Virus record (IMG/VR): IMGVR_UViG_3300032331_003707
Coordinates: 36,346-100,345 of that record
DNA from: a virus
Strand: one strand, 5' to 3'
Length of the DNA: 64,000 bases
Shown here: positions 7,810 to 14,774 of the stretch, piece after piece
Numbering within the stretch: the stretch's first letter is position 1
How the letters are laid out: each line of letters starts with the position of its first letter
Program-made: the position numbers and the translations under genes
The notes under the pieces: generated by a model
The model's database searches: none
The model's input: the letters and a program-made list of their open reading frames with translations, nothing else
What the model was told of the DNA's origin: nothing

Positions 7810-8074
7810 GCAAACTGCGGTTGAATGGTTGGTGCAAGAAATTCATAAAAATGGCAATTGGATTCCTACTCATATGATTGACCAAGCCAAGCAAATGGAA
7901 AAGGAGCAGATAAATAAAACAGCTCAAGATAACTTTTATGCAGGTCAAGATTTAGCAAATGGTTATAAAATTGATTGGGATTCTTCAGAACAATACTACA
8001 ACGAAACTTACGGAGGCCAAGAAGAACCCAACCCAAAACCAGACCAAAACTACAAATTCGAAGACGGCGTATGA
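7802..8074 (+). CDS. Small phage protein, MEKEQ family, copy 2
   Basis: A 90-residue paralog of the previous gene: the same MSKQTAVEWLVQEI start, QAKQMEKEQINKTAQ centre and YYNETYGG, plus an 18-residue charged extension. ATG 7802 is chosen because it aligns with the paralog start; a longer in-frame reading only extends back into copy 1. The pair looks like a tandem duplication. The stop overlaps the next start (ATGA). Confidence 0.75.
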   Translation: MSKQTAVEWLVQEIHKNGNWIPTHMIDQAKQMEKEQINKTAQDNFYAGQDLANGYKIDWDSSEQYYNETYGGQEEPNPKPDQNYKFEDGV

Positions 8075-8337
8075 GTGAAGAACAGGAAGAACTACCAAAC
8101 GAGACTTATGAACAACGCTGGAGGGACACTCAAGCATACAATACAAAACATAATAAGACTTGGGTAGAATGCCCTGGATATGATAAGGCTTGGATCGCTT
8201 GTGAAACAGACAGTTCGTATCACATAACTAAACTCAAAAACGTATACGATGATAAGGGAAATGTCCGACGTCCTCGAACATGGGGACTTGAAGGTGAATG
8301 GGTAAAAAAAACTAAATTTAATTATAGAAAGTTATGA
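8071..8337 (+). CDS. Hypothetical phage protein (88 aa)
   Basis: An 88-residue protein with an acidic N-terminus and a basic C-terminus (RRPRTWGLEGEWVKKTKFNYRKL). Four-nt overlaps with both neighbours indicate translational coupling. No motif recognised. Confidence 0.65.
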   Translation: MSEEQEELPNETYEQRWRDTQAYNTKHNKTWVECPGYDKAWIACETDSSYHITKLKNVYDDKGNVRRPRTWGLEGEWVKKTKFNYRKL

Positions 8338-8564
8338 GCAACATTAAATTTTATACAAACAGACAAATAGCCCTACAGATGGCTATGGAACATACTAAAC
8401 AAGAAGGAACATTACGTTATAGTCAAGGTATAGGAAGCGTATGTAAAATAGCAGATGAGTATTATAAATGGTTACAAGACGCACCACAATCCGATAAAGA
8501 TGAAAATAAGTGGTATTATGATGTTACAACTACTAAACCTAAAGGGAAGTCTGATTCAAAATAA
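8334..8564 (+). CDS. Hypothetical phage protein (76 aa)
   Basis: A 76-residue protein, last of the 5950-8564 operon. It contains a helical segment (NRQIALQMAMEHTKQEG) and a Lys-rich tail. No family recognised. The next class I promoter begins 22 nt after its stop. Confidence 0.65.
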   Translation: MSNIKFYTNRQIALQMAMEHTKQEGTLRYSQGIGSVCKIADEYYKWLQDAPQSDKDENKWYYDVTTTKPKGKSDSK

Positions 8565-8586
8565 TTTTCACTCCCTAACTCTTTAT

Positions 8587-8618
8587 CCGGGGCTCTTAAA
8601 CATTCTATATTATCTTTA
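8587..8618 (+). promoter_or_regulatory. Class I promoter, variant CCGGG
   Basis: CCGGG at 8587-8591, 19 nt, TATCTTTA at 8611-8618, then an A-rich leader ending AAAGTT before the ATG at 8645. Confidence 0.82.
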
Positions 8619-8644
8619 GAGTATAATTAAAAACAATAAAAGTT

Positions 8645-9451
8645 ATGTTAGAAATCAAAAACACATCATTTCTCGACAAAGTTGAGATTAAAAAACGCGC
8701 CGCGTCAGTATTCACATCTGTAAAAGGCGAAGCAACAAGTGAAAAATACACTCATATTCCAACAGACCGTGTTATTGAAGACATGGAAAAGTTAGGATGG
8801 GGTGTAGTAGATGCTAAAGAAGTACGTGCTCGTAAAGGAGTAGGGTTTCAAAAGCATTTGGTAGTATTTCGAAACCCAAGCATTGCCATTACAGGTGATG
8901 ATGGTGATGATGTATTTCCACAAATTCTATTAACAAATAGTCATGATGGTAAAAATGCATTTACATTTACGGCTGGTTTGTTTAGATTGGTTTGTGAGAA
9001 TGGTTTAGTTATTTCAACTCAAGAGTTTGAAAACCTAAAGATTCGTCACATGGGTTATAACTTTGAAGAGCTACAAACAACAATCACAGCGTTAGTAGAA
9101 AAACTACCACTGACAGTTGATAGCATGAACAAGTTGAAAGCAACCAAACTGAATCAGAAACAGAAAGAAGACTTTGCTAAGCGTGCCCTAGAAACACGAT
9201 TTGGTAAGGAAGATGTTCAAAACATTACTATTGATGTTAAGTCACTATTAGAACCAACTCGTAAGGAAGACAGTGGTGATGACATTTGGAGTGTGTTTAA
9301 CGTGATTCAAGAGAAATTGATTCACGGTATGTTCGAGTATAAATTTGGTACTAAGGTACGTAAAGCTCGTAAAATCAAGAATTTCAAACAAGACATAAAG
9401 GTAAATGAAGATTTGTTTGAATTAGCACTTGATTATGTAACAGCGGCGTAA
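8645..9451 (+). CDS. DUF932-like phage/plasmid protein
   Basis: A 268-residue protein resembling the DUF932 phage/plasmid family. The diagnostic stretch is LTNSHDGKNAFTFTAGLFRLVCENGL around residues 99-124, where family members carry a SxDGxxAF...GLFRLxCxNG signature. The second half is charged and helical. The family is common on phages and plasmids and is usually linked to DNA metabolism, but no activity has been fixed. It is alone behind its promoter and is followed by a structured 3' region with a palindrome and terminator. Confidence 0.8.
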   Translation: MLEIKNTSFLDKVEIKKRAASVFTSVKGEATSEKYTHIPTDRVIEDMEKLGWGVVDAKEVRARKGVGFQKHLVVFRNPSIAITGDDGDDVFPQILLTNSHDGKNAFTFTAGLFRLVCENGLVISTQEFENLKIRHMGYNFEELQTTITALVEKLPLTVDSMNKLKATKLNQKQKEDFAKRALETRFGKEDVQNITIDVKSLLEPTRKEDSGDDIWSVFNVIQEKLIHGMFEYKFGTKVRKARKIKNFKQDIKVNEDLFELALDYVTAA

Positions 9452-9488
9452 ACGCCAACGGTAGAAACAAAACATCCCCAGTTTCTTG

Positions 9489-9502
9489 CAGTGGGCCCAC
9501 TG
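9489..9502. other. Perfect 14-nt palindrome
   Basis: CAGTGGGCCCACTG is a perfect palindrome lying 37 nt after the DUF932-like stop and 21 nt before a terminator. It could be an operator or an RNA hairpin with no loop. It is notable because the surrounding DNA is strongly AT-rich. Confidence 0.5.
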
Positions 9503-9523
9503 AGACTTTATAAGGATGTACAT

Positions 9524-9550
9524 GGCCTCGACTCTGATCAAGTCGGGGCC
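9524..9550 (+). terminator. Hairpin terminator with CTGATCA loop
   Basis: A 10-bp stem (GGCCTCGACT / AGTCGGGGCC, one G.U pair) around the loop CTGATCA, followed by TTCTTG. It terminates the DUF932-like transcript. Confidence 0.8.
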
Positions 9551-9571
9551 TTCTTGATCCAAATTTTTTAT

Positions 9572-9603
9572 CCGAGATTATAGATTATTTGTTTGTATCT
9601 TTA
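9572..9603 (+). promoter_or_regulatory. Class I promoter
   Basis: CCGAG at 9572-9576, 19 nt, TATCTTTA at 9596-9603. ATG 9622 follows 18 nt later. Confidence 0.82.
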
Positions 9604-9621
9604 TATTAAATAATAAAACAT

Positions 9622-9756
9622 ATGACTAATAAAGAGCTAGCAAAACAGATCCAAGACCTAAATGCGTATTTGGATAAAAATCCATGGGATGTTCAGCAAC
9701 GTCAATTGCGTTACGATCTTGTTGACCAATTGTGTAATAAGATCCTTAATCCTTAA
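9622..9756 (+). CDS. Hypothetical small helical protein (44 aa)
   Basis: A 44-residue protein, MTNKELAKQIQDLN then YLDKNPWDVQQRQLRYDL. It looks like a short helical hairpin. It has its own class I promoter, and the next promoter box begins 1 nt after its stop. This monocistronic arrangement supports it being a real gene. Confidence 0.65.
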   Translation: MTNKELAKQIQDLNAYLDKNPWDVQQRQLRYDLVDQLCNKILNP

Positions 9757-9757
9757 T

Positions 9758-9789
9758 CCGAGATCATCAATTAACTTATATTATCTTTA
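9758..9789 (+). promoter_or_regulatory. Class I promoter
   Basis: CCGAG at 9758-9762, 19 nt, TATCTTTA at 9782-9789; ATG 9808 lies 18 nt downstream. Confidence 0.83.
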
Positions 9790-9807
9790 TACTATAAATT
9801 AAAACAC

Positions 9808-10269
9808 ATGATTAAATTTACAGAAACAGATTCAGGGCGTGTCAGAGCCGGATTCACAGATGAAAACAATGACTGCGCAGTTAGAGCATTAGCTGAAGTA
9901 ACTGGAACAAGTTATTCAAATGCACACATGTTTTGGGGGCAGTTAGGTCGAAAAAGAGGTGGTGGTTCGTTTATGGTGTGGTTAGATAAGTATTTGTTTA
10001 ATAATGACGACAAAGTATTTGGTATGAAAGTAAAGCGACACAAAATGCCATATCACGATCATGAACGTCAACCCGACCCTGTTACTCGTAAACCAACATT
10101 GAAGCGATTAAATGTTAAAACGTTTATACAACAAAACCCAACAGGTAGGTTCATGATTATTACTTGTAATCATGCTAAGGCCATTGTTGATAGTGAGATA
10201 CGTGATTTTGAACAAGGTGTTTACAGTGAGGTAGCATTAGTATATGAATTTATATCCCCAACTTCTTAG
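9808..10269 (+). CDS. Putative papain-fold (C39-like) phage protein
   Basis: A 153-residue protein. NNDCAVRALAEVTG around residues 20-33 places a Cys at the head of a helix, and TCNHAKAIVDSEIRDF near residues 124-139 gives a His strand followed by Asp. This Cys...His...Asp layout matches small papain-like or C39-like cysteine peptidases found in phages. Activity is not proven. It is a single-gene unit between two class I promoters and may act on a host protein early in infection. Confidence 0.6.
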   Translation: MIKFTETDSGRVRAGFTDENNDCAVRALAEVTGTSYSNAHMFWGQLGRKRGGGSFMVWLDKYLFNNDDKVFGMKVKRHKMPYHDHERQPDPVTRKPTLKRLNVKTFIQQNPTGRFMIITCNHAKAIVDSEIRDFEQGVYSEVALVYEFISPTS

Positions 10270-10301
10270 CCGAGATTTTAGAACAAATGATATTATCTTT
10301 A
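10270..10301 (+). promoter_or_regulatory. Class I promoter
   Basis: CCGAG at 10270-10274, immediately after the upstream stop, 19 nt, TATCTTTA at 10294-10301; ATG at 10327. Confidence 0.85.
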
Positions 10302-10326
10302 TAGTATAATTAAAAACACAAAACAC

Positions 10327-11049
10327 ATGGAAAAAATTAGAATTGTTTGTGGTAAAGATTTGAATTTCAATAATTCAATCCTTCAACCAATGAAAACCAA
10401 ATCAGAATTAGATGTAATTCTATCTGAAAGTGGTGGTTTAATGCCTGCAACTAACATGGTTATTGCTGGTGGTGCTGGGTCAGGTAAAACAACGTTAACA
10501 TTAGATATGTTAGCTCGACTCACCACTGAGGGGTATAAAACATTGTTTATATCTGCTGAGATGGATGAGATTGGTTATTTCAAGTATTGCAAACGCTTAC
10601 CTGCCATCGCATCTGTTCCCGTATTTTTTGTTAAAAATCATGTTGATACGTTAGCTCAAACATTGCTAACAGTGTTAGATGAGGGTTATGATGTGGTTGC
10701 TATTGATAGTGTTGCTGAGATATTAGGCATGTTCAAAGATGTATATAAAACTACGGAAGTAGCTGGTGAGAGATGGTTATTGGAGTTACAAGACAAACAT
10801 AAAATGGGTCGTAACAAAACATCTACACATACATGTTTCATTAACATTCAACAAGTAACCAAACAAGGTACGTTTGCTGGTAGTAACCGATTGAAACATA
10901 TGACTGATGCTATGGCCATTATCAAACGTGATGTGGATACAGCAGAGCGTAGTCTACAGTTTGAGAAGAATCGTGATGGTAACACAGATCAGGTAGTAAC
11001 ATTTAGAATTACATCTGATAGTGTAGCATATGGTTTTGAGAGTATATAA
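10327..11049 (+). CDS. RadA/RecA-like ATPase
   Basis: A 240-residue RecA-fold ATPase. Walker A GGAGSGKTT has its Lys at residue 54; FISAEMD follows, and VVAIDS near 123-128 is Walker B. The C-terminal stretch INIQQVTKQGTFAGSNRLKHMTDA then FEKNRDG matches the RadA/Sms signature (VTKxGxxAGxxxLxHMxD...KNR). It lacks the zinc finger and Lon-like domain of RadA, so it is a core-only version. It may drive recombination-dependent replication or repair in place of T4 UvsX, or act as a helicase; which one cannot be decided here. Confidence 0.8.
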   Translation: MEKIRIVCGKDLNFNNSILQPMKTKSELDVILSESGGLMPATNMVIAGGAGSGKTTLTLDMLARLTTEGYKTLFISAEMDEIGYFKYCKRLPAIASVPVFFVKNHVDTLAQTLLTVLDEGYDVVAIDSVAEILGMFKDVYKTTEVAGERWLLELQDKHKMGRNKTSTHTCFINIQQVTKQGTFAGSNRLKHMTDAMAIIKRDVDTAERSLQFEKNRDGNTDQVVTFRITSDSVAYGFESI

Positions 11050-11119
11050 TGTGTGTGTGTTTTAACATAGGTATGAATTAGGGTGAAGAGTAAAAAAAGC
11101 AGTAGCCCTAATTTCTTAC

Positions 11120-11151
11120 CCTTGGTTTTAAAAGTATTTTTATTATCTTTA
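11120..11151 (+). promoter_or_regulatory. Class II (host-like) promoter for tRNA
   Basis: CCTTG at 11120-11124, 19 nt, TATCTTTA at 11144-11151. The -33 box contains TTG instead of CCGAG, closer to the host consensus. It serves the tRNA-Leu at 11171. Confidence 0.75.
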
Positions 11152-11170
11152 TAGTATAAGAAAAAATAAT

Positions 11171-11256
11171 GGCCGGATGGTGAAACAGGTAGACACGCAG
11201 GACTTAAAATCCTGTTGCCCGAAACGGCAGTGTGGGTTCGATTCCCACTCCGGCTA
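11171..11256 (+). tRNA. tRNA-Leu (UAA)
   Basis: An 86-nt class II tRNA. The acceptor stem GGCCGGA pairs with TCCGGCT (first pair G.U, as in E. coli tRNA-Leu), discriminator A. The anticodon stem CAGGA/TCCTG closes the loop CTTAAAA with anticodon TAA. There is a long variable arm with TGCC/GGCA, and the T arm is GTGGG-TTCGATT-CCCAC. CCA is not encoded. It reads UUA, a codon very frequent in this AT-rich phage. Confidence 0.95.
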
Positions 11257-11271
11257 CTAAAAAGGATTGTT

Positions 11272-11460
11272 ATGCTACCCACACCTAGGGTTAGTGAGTT
11301 ACTTAAAGAGGTACAGTCTGACGAGGCAGACCATAACAATAATACAATGAGGAAGGCCCTTAGGCAAGGCTATGTCAACTGGAACGTATGCCGGAAGATG
11401 AATAACCACTTACTCATGGGTTCGAACGCGATGCAAAGCGCCCCAGAGACCCAGACCTGA
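11272..11460 (+). CDS. Hypothetical protein downstream of tRNA (62 aa)
   Basis: A 62-residue ORF starting 15 nt after the tRNA on the same transcript, preceded by GGATTGTT. The reading is MLPTPRVSELLKEVQSDE, followed by a basic middle (KALRQGYVNWNVCRK). The longer reading that starts inside the tRNA is rejected. Its last codons lie within the terminator stem, so RNA folding and translation termination overlap. No family recognised. Confidence 0.55.
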   Translation: MLPTPRVSELLKEVQSDEADHNNNTMRKALRQGYVNWNVCRKMNNHLLMGSNAMQSAPETQT

Positions 11461-11473
11461 TCAGTCTGGGTCT
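11447..11473 (+). terminator. Hairpin terminator with CTGATCA loop
   Basis: A perfect 10-bp stem (AGACCCAGAC 11447-11456, GTCTGGGTCT 11464-11473) and loop CTGATCA, followed by TACCTTTT. It contains the stop codon of the 62-residue ORF and has the same loop as the terminator at 9524. Confidence 0.88.
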
Positions 11474-11502
11474 TACCTTTTAAAATTACCATAATTTTTT
11501 AT

Positions 11503-11534
11503 CCGAGGTTCTGAAATTGAATTTTATATCTTTA
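11503..11534 (+). promoter_or_regulatory. Class I promoter
   Basis: CCGAG at 11503-11507, 19 nt, TATCTTTA at 11527-11534; ATG at 11552 after TAGTATAAG and an A-run. Confidence 0.85.
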
Positions 11535-11551
11535 TAGTATAAGAAAAAAAT

Positions 11552-11728
11552 ATGAGTAAGTTTCAAGTAAAGTATTCAGGTAAGATGATGGATCAATTCC
11601 CACAGAATAGATTCAATCAATACCCAGCAACAGCACCTGCTTATGAGGTATTAGATGAAAACGGAACATCTAGGTTTGTTGGTTCATATCAAGCATGTTG
11701 GAATTTTATTCAAATATTCGCTAATTAA
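11552..11728 (+). CDS. Hypothetical small protein (58 aa)
   Basis: A 58-residue protein, MSKFQVKYSGKMMDQFPQNRF and a C-terminal GSYQACWNFIQIF. The composition suggests a small beta-sheet domain closed by an amphipathic helix. First of three genes behind one class I promoter. Function unknown. Confidence 0.6.
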   Translation: MSKFQVKYSGKMMDQFPQNRFNQYPATAPAYEVLDENGTSRFVGSYQACWNFIQIFAN

Positions 11729-11740
11729 ACAATACATAAT

Positions 11741-11893
11741 ATGAAATATACACCAGCAATGCAACAAGTAGTAATGACACTCCAACAATATGGAATTGTC
11801 AACCCATCACCAAACCAAGTAGCATTAATCGCTTCAGATATAGGTGAGAATTTAACCAGCGCTCAAATAGTATACATATCAAATAATGTCTAA
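11741..11893 (+). CDS. Hypothetical small protein (50 aa)
   Basis: A 50-residue protein with two predicted helices (MQQVVMTLQQYGIV and NQVALIASDIGENLTSAQ), resembling a minimal helix-turn-helix. It starts 12 nt after the previous stop. A DNA-binding role is possible but unsupported by charge. Confidence 0.58.
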   Translation: MKYTPAMQQVVMTLQQYGIVNPSPNQVALIASDIGENLTSAQIVYISNNV

Positions 11894-11905
11894 ATAAAAC
11901 ACAAC

Positions 11906-12391
11906 ATGAACGTAGCAGAAATTAAACACAAAGTAGCAGAGCTAATGCTCGAATCAAAGACAAAATGGGAAAAAACATTTAATGGTATTGAACCCGCTAC
12001 AAAAGAAGAACGAGATGCTTATGAACAGCATTTGAAGCTCACCAACAGCAAAATCAAACAAATCGTTCCACGAGAACTACAACTATGCATAGGCTTAACT
12101 GGATGTGCTAAGACAGTATGGAATGGTGATGTTGATAGAGAGATTGAAGCAGAGTTTGGTAAGGGTAATGGTGTGTATTGTGATAGTGAGTCAGGTATGT
12201 TTTATGCTAAGGCATCACCTAGGATGGTTCATAAGTTGATTCGATTCATTGATTATAAGTTTCCAAACGAACTTGAACTAAGCATATCACCAACAGGCGA
12301 TTGGGATGATAATGGTAATCCATGGTTTTACAACTGGAATGGTATTGAACGTTATTTTAAGGAGTTAGAACAAGATGCCGAAAACTCTTGA
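11906..12391 (+). CDS. Hypothetical phage protein (161 aa)
   Basis: A 161-residue protein. The helical N-terminus (MNVAEIKHKVAELMLESKTKWEK) precedes a mixed domain with ELQLCIGLTGCAKTVWNGDVDREIEAEFG and a Trp-rich C-terminus (GNPWFYNWNGIERYF). LTGCAK superficially resembles a P-loop but lacks the glycine pattern. A class I promoter for the next gene starts just after its stop. No family recognised. Confidence 0.65.
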   Translation: MNVAEIKHKVAELMLESKTKWEKTFNGIEPATKEERDAYEQHLKLTNSKIKQIVPRELQLCIGLTGCAKTVWNGDVDREIEAEFGKGNGVYCDSESGMFYAKASPRMVHKLIRFIDYKFPNELELSISPTGDWDDNGNPWFYNWNGIERYFKELEQDAENS

Positions 12392-12392
12392 G

Positions 12393-12424
12393 CCGAGGTT
12401 ATTAAATGAACATTATTATCTTTA
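12393..12424 (+). promoter_or_regulatory. Class I promoter
   Basis: CCGAG at 12393-12397, 19 nt, TATCTTTA at 12417-12424; begins 1 nt after the previous stop. ATG at 12448. Confidence 0.85.
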
Positions 12425-12447
12425 TAGTATAATTAAAAAATACACAC

Positions 12448-12783
12448 ATGAGTAAAAAAACAAGCAAAATCATCACAGTATCCTTCAATGAAGGTAAAGA
12501 GCGAGTTAGAACAATGATTAGCGAGACATTCTCCCATATGATAGGTGATGTTGTACTTGATCTACAACAACTCAAAGATAGTGGTGATTTAGATGAATTA
12601 CAATCAACCACAAGCATGTTACAAACATTTCTAAGCATGCAAAAATCTATGTTGCTAAGCTTAGATAAGTGTTATTGCTTAGCAGAGATTGTAGGTTTAA
12701 GTAGTGAGTATGATATATTTGAGGAGTGTGAAGAGCAATTGGTTGGGGCGTTTTTAGGACAAAACATAATCATAATACAATAA
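12448..12783 (+). CDS. Hypothetical helical protein (111 aa)
   Basis: A 111-residue protein, mostly alpha-helical, with a basic start (MSKKTSKIITVSFNEGKERVR) and acidic C-terminal half (YDIFEECEEQL). The opening MSKKTxKI is shared with the gene at 15116, hinting at related leaders or a shared N-terminal peptide. Monocistronic. Function unknown. Confidence 0.65.
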   Translation: MSKKTSKIITVSFNEGKERVRTMISETFSHMIGDVVLDLQQLKDSGDLDELQSTTSMLQTFLSMQKSMLLSLDKCYCLAEIVGLSSEYDIFEECEEQLVGAFLGQNIIIIQ

Positions 12784-12803
12784 TAAATTCCCTAACTTCT
12801 TAG

Positions 12804-12835
12804 CCGAGATTTTCAAGTATTATATATTATCTTTA
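12804..12835 (+). promoter_or_regulatory. Class I promoter
   Basis: CCGAG at 12804-12808, 19 nt, TATCTTTA at 12828-12835; ATG at 12861. Confidence 0.85.
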
Positions 12836-12860
12836 TAGTATAAATTAAAAACATAAACAT

Positions 12861-13091
12861 ATGAAATTTCAATGTATTAAAGGTTTCGCAACATCAGATA
12901 ATATATCTGTAATTGCAATGGAAGGTGATGTGGTTGAATTAATTTCAACTGATGAAGGTGAAGTTGTAGTGAATGGGATAGCAGGATGGTGTAATGGGTT
13001 TGAATTAAACTTCACACCAAGAGAATTCACTACACACTTCAGAACACTTGGAATCACATATACTATTTGGGATAAGGATAAAGTAAAATAA
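12861..13091 (+). CDS. Hypothetical small beta protein (76 aa)
   Basis: A 76-residue protein with short alternating hydrophobic strands (NISVIAMEGDVVELIS, GEVVVNGIAGWC), consistent with a small beta-barrel of SH3 or OB type. It shares a promoter with the acidic protein that follows 11 nt downstream. No homolog recognised. Confidence 0.6.
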   Translation: MKFQCIKGFATSDNISVIAMEGDVVELISTDEGEVVVNGIAGWCNGFELNFTPREFTTHFRTLGITYTIWDKDKVK

Positions 13092-13102
13092 AAACAAACA
13101 AT

Positions 13103-13645
13103 ATGAAAACAGTAGAAGAACAAATCGCAGAGTTACAAGACCGATTAAATAAACTTGAAAACAACTTAACAGAACGCTCTGAAGAGTATGAGCCGTGTTG
13201 TATTGAGGAGTGTACTTGTGAAGAACCTGAAACAGAAACGAATGAAGAAAAAGTCATATTAAGACGAGGTGAGGTTTTAACAGAAGATGATAATGGACCT
13301 GAGTTTGACAGTGCAGGGTTTAGCGAAGCAGACCGCGAACCAGACCCAGAACAAACAATATCATTCAATAGAGAAGAACTAATCACACTTGCTGCTAAAC
13401 TAATGGAGCGAGCCTTAAAAGCAGCTAAAGAAGCAGTGGCAGATACTGAGTTTGATGTTGATTCGTTAGTTTCATTAGAGTTAAATACGTGGAGTGGTAA
13501 TACAATTGAAGTTGAGTTAGACAAAGACACAATTGTTGATAATATATGTAGTGAGATTAGTGATACTATTTATTTAGATAATGACTCAGTTGAAGATGAA
13601 TTACATGATATTTTAGTAGAAATAGGTAAAATAAAAATAAGTTAA
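13103..13645 (+). CDS. Acidic coiled-coil protein (180 aa)
   Basis: A 180-residue, very acidic protein. Residues 1-30 form a coiled coil (VEEQIAELQDRLNKLENNL); then comes a Cys/Glu cluster (CCIEECTCEEPE) and a second helical region (ELITLAAKLMERALKAAKEA). The tail is acidic and Val/Asp-rich. Such charge could mimic DNA and bind a host DNA-binding protein, but that is speculation. Hairpin at 13675 ends the transcript. Confidence 0.65.
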   Translation: MKTVEEQIAELQDRLNKLENNLTERSEEYEPCCIEECTCEEPETETNEEKVILRRGEVLTEDDNGPEFDSAGFSEADREPDPEQTISFNREELITLAAKLMERALKAAKEAVADTEFDVDSLVSLELNTWSGNTIEVELDKDTIVDNICSEISDTIYLDNDSVEDELHDILVEIGKIKIS

Positions 13646-13674
13646 TTATGTGTGTGTTTTATATGTGTGCGATT

Positions 13675-13694
13675 GTGGGGACTTAGGTCCCCAC
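13675..13694 (+). terminator. Hairpin terminator
   Basis: GTGGGGAC at 13675-13682 pairs with GTCCCCAC at 13687-13694 around the loop TTAG, followed by TCTTGTT. It separates the acidic protein from the promoter that begins 7 nt later. Confidence 0.75.
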
Positions 13695-13701
13695 TCTTGT
13701 T

Positions 13702-13733
13702 CCGAGGTAAAAAAACATTCGATATTATCTTTA
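13702..13733 (+). promoter_or_regulatory. Class I promoter
   Basis: CCGAG at 13702-13706, 19 nt, TATCTTTA at 13726-13733; ATG at 13759. Confidence 0.85.
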
Positions 13734-13758
13734 TAGTATAATTAAAAAATATACACAT

Positions 13759-13935
13759 ATGAATCTAATTAAAGTAGAAAGAATCATTGCTCTAAAACAA
13801 AGACAAAAACAACTTGCAACACATTATGGCGAGCCAGATTGGGACCTTGAATGGGAATTGTCAGAACTAGAAGGGTCATTAACAAAACAGGAAGCATCAA
13901 AACTAATTGAACTCGAAACAGCAATACTATTTTAG
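13759..13935 (+). CDS. Hypothetical small helical protein (58 aa)
   Basis: A 58-residue helical protein with a basic N-terminal helix (VERIIALKQRQKQLA) and an acidic C-terminal helix (EWELSELEGSLTKQEASKL). It lies alone between two class I promoters. It could form a helical hairpin; function unknown. Confidence 0.62.
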   Translation: MNLIKVERIIALKQRQKQLATHYGEPDWDLEWELSELEGSLTKQEASKLIELETAILF

Positions 13936-13957
13936 TATTGTTGCCTTAACTCCTTAT

Positions 13958-13989
13958 CCGAGGTTATTAAGCAGATTATATTAAATTTA
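13958..13989 (+). promoter_or_regulatory. Class I promoter
   Basis: CCGAG at 13958-13962, 19 nt, TAAATTTA at 13982-13989; ATG at 14014. Confidence 0.8.
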
Positions 13990-14013
13990 TAGAAATAATA
14001 AAAACATACAATT

Positions 14014-14256
14014 ATGACAGTAAAAGAATTAAGAGAAGTATTAGCAGATTTCGACGCAGACATGGAAGTACGATTCGCATACAACTATGGCGATTATTGG
14101 AATAGCGAAGTAGCAGCAGACATAACTGATGCAGAAATAGGTCAAGTTCAATACTCAGCATATCATAGATCAGACAAGGTTGTTGATCCTGACAGAGATA
14201 ATGATGACGATAGCATAAATGCCTTAACCGCTCCACACGTAGTGATTTTAAGATAA
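14014..14256 (+). CDS. Small acidic phage protein, MTVKELREVL type
   Basis: An 80-residue acidic protein. MTVKELREVLADFDADMEVRFAY matches a widespread phage pattern (MTVxEL...L...DxDxEVxF) in which a helix is followed by a strand and an acidic loop. The gene at 18714 has the same architecture. The function of the group is unknown. Monocistronic behind a class I promoter. Confidence 0.7.
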   Translation: MTVKELREVLADFDADMEVRFAYNYGDYWNSEVAADITDAEIGQVQYSAYHRSDKVVDPDRDNDDDSINALTAPHVVILR

Positions 14257-14269
14257 TACAACTCCTTAG

Positions 14270-14301
14270 CCGAGATTCTAAAATGAACGATATTATCTTT
14301 A
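14270..14301 (+). promoter_or_regulatory. Class I promoter
   Basis: CCGAG at 14270-14274, 19 nt, TATCTTTA at 14294-14301; ATG at 14327. Confidence 0.85.
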
Positions 14302-14326
14302 GAGTATAATTAAAAATAACACACAT

Positions 14327-14704
14327 ATGAAAATCTTATTAACACAAATCGAATCAGAAGATTATTTCTTGAATGCATTATGTAATGGCCTACATGAATT
14401 AGGTAATTACGGAGTTGAACTCGATTACAACGAGGATGAATATAAATTATCACGAGCATCATTAGGACCAAATGCACCGTGTTTTGAAGATGTATTGATG
14501 CAAATGTTACGTGATGGTTACAAATTAGATTTTACTGATACTGAAGCAGAAGAAACCACATCTATTACAATGCATGACGTTTACGCTAAGGTACAGGAAA
14601 CAGATATACGTCATTTATTAGATATGATAAATGAACGAGACGATGCTATAACAGCAGATGCTATATTACAAACAGTTATATATGGTGAGGTTATCTTCGG
14701 ATAA
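14327..14704 (+). CDS. Hypothetical acidic protein (125 aa)
   Basis: A 125-residue acidic protein. The N-terminal half alternates strands and helices (MKILLTQIESEDYFLNALC); residues 75-105 carry EEETTSITMHDVYAKVQ-like acidic helices, and the C-terminus is hydrophobic. Single-gene unit. No motif identified. Confidence 0.62.
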   Translation: MKILLTQIESEDYFLNALCNGLHELGNYGVELDYNEDEYKLSRASLGPNAPCFEDVLMQMLRDGYKLDFTDTEAEETTSITMHDVYAKVQETDIRHLLDMINERDDAITADAILQTVIYGEVIFG

Positions 14705-14717
14705 CCTTACCTTTTAG

Positions 14718-14749
14718 CCGAGGTTATTCAACATTTGTTATTACTTTTA
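14718..14749 (+). promoter_or_regulatory. Class I promoter
   Basis: CCGAG at 14718-14722, 19 nt, TACTTTTA at 14742-14749; ATG at 14775. Confidence 0.8.
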
Positions 14750-14774
14750 TAGTATAAGAAAAAATAACACACAT

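Noticed and set aside
11215-11271. Longer ORF beginning inside the tRNA-Leu
   Set aside because: The tRNA fold is complete and convincing; the ATG at 11272 with normal upstream context is the more likely start.
12109-12130. P-loop in the protein at 11906 (LTGCAK)
   Set aside because: It lacks the GxxxxGK[ST] spacing and any Walker B strand.
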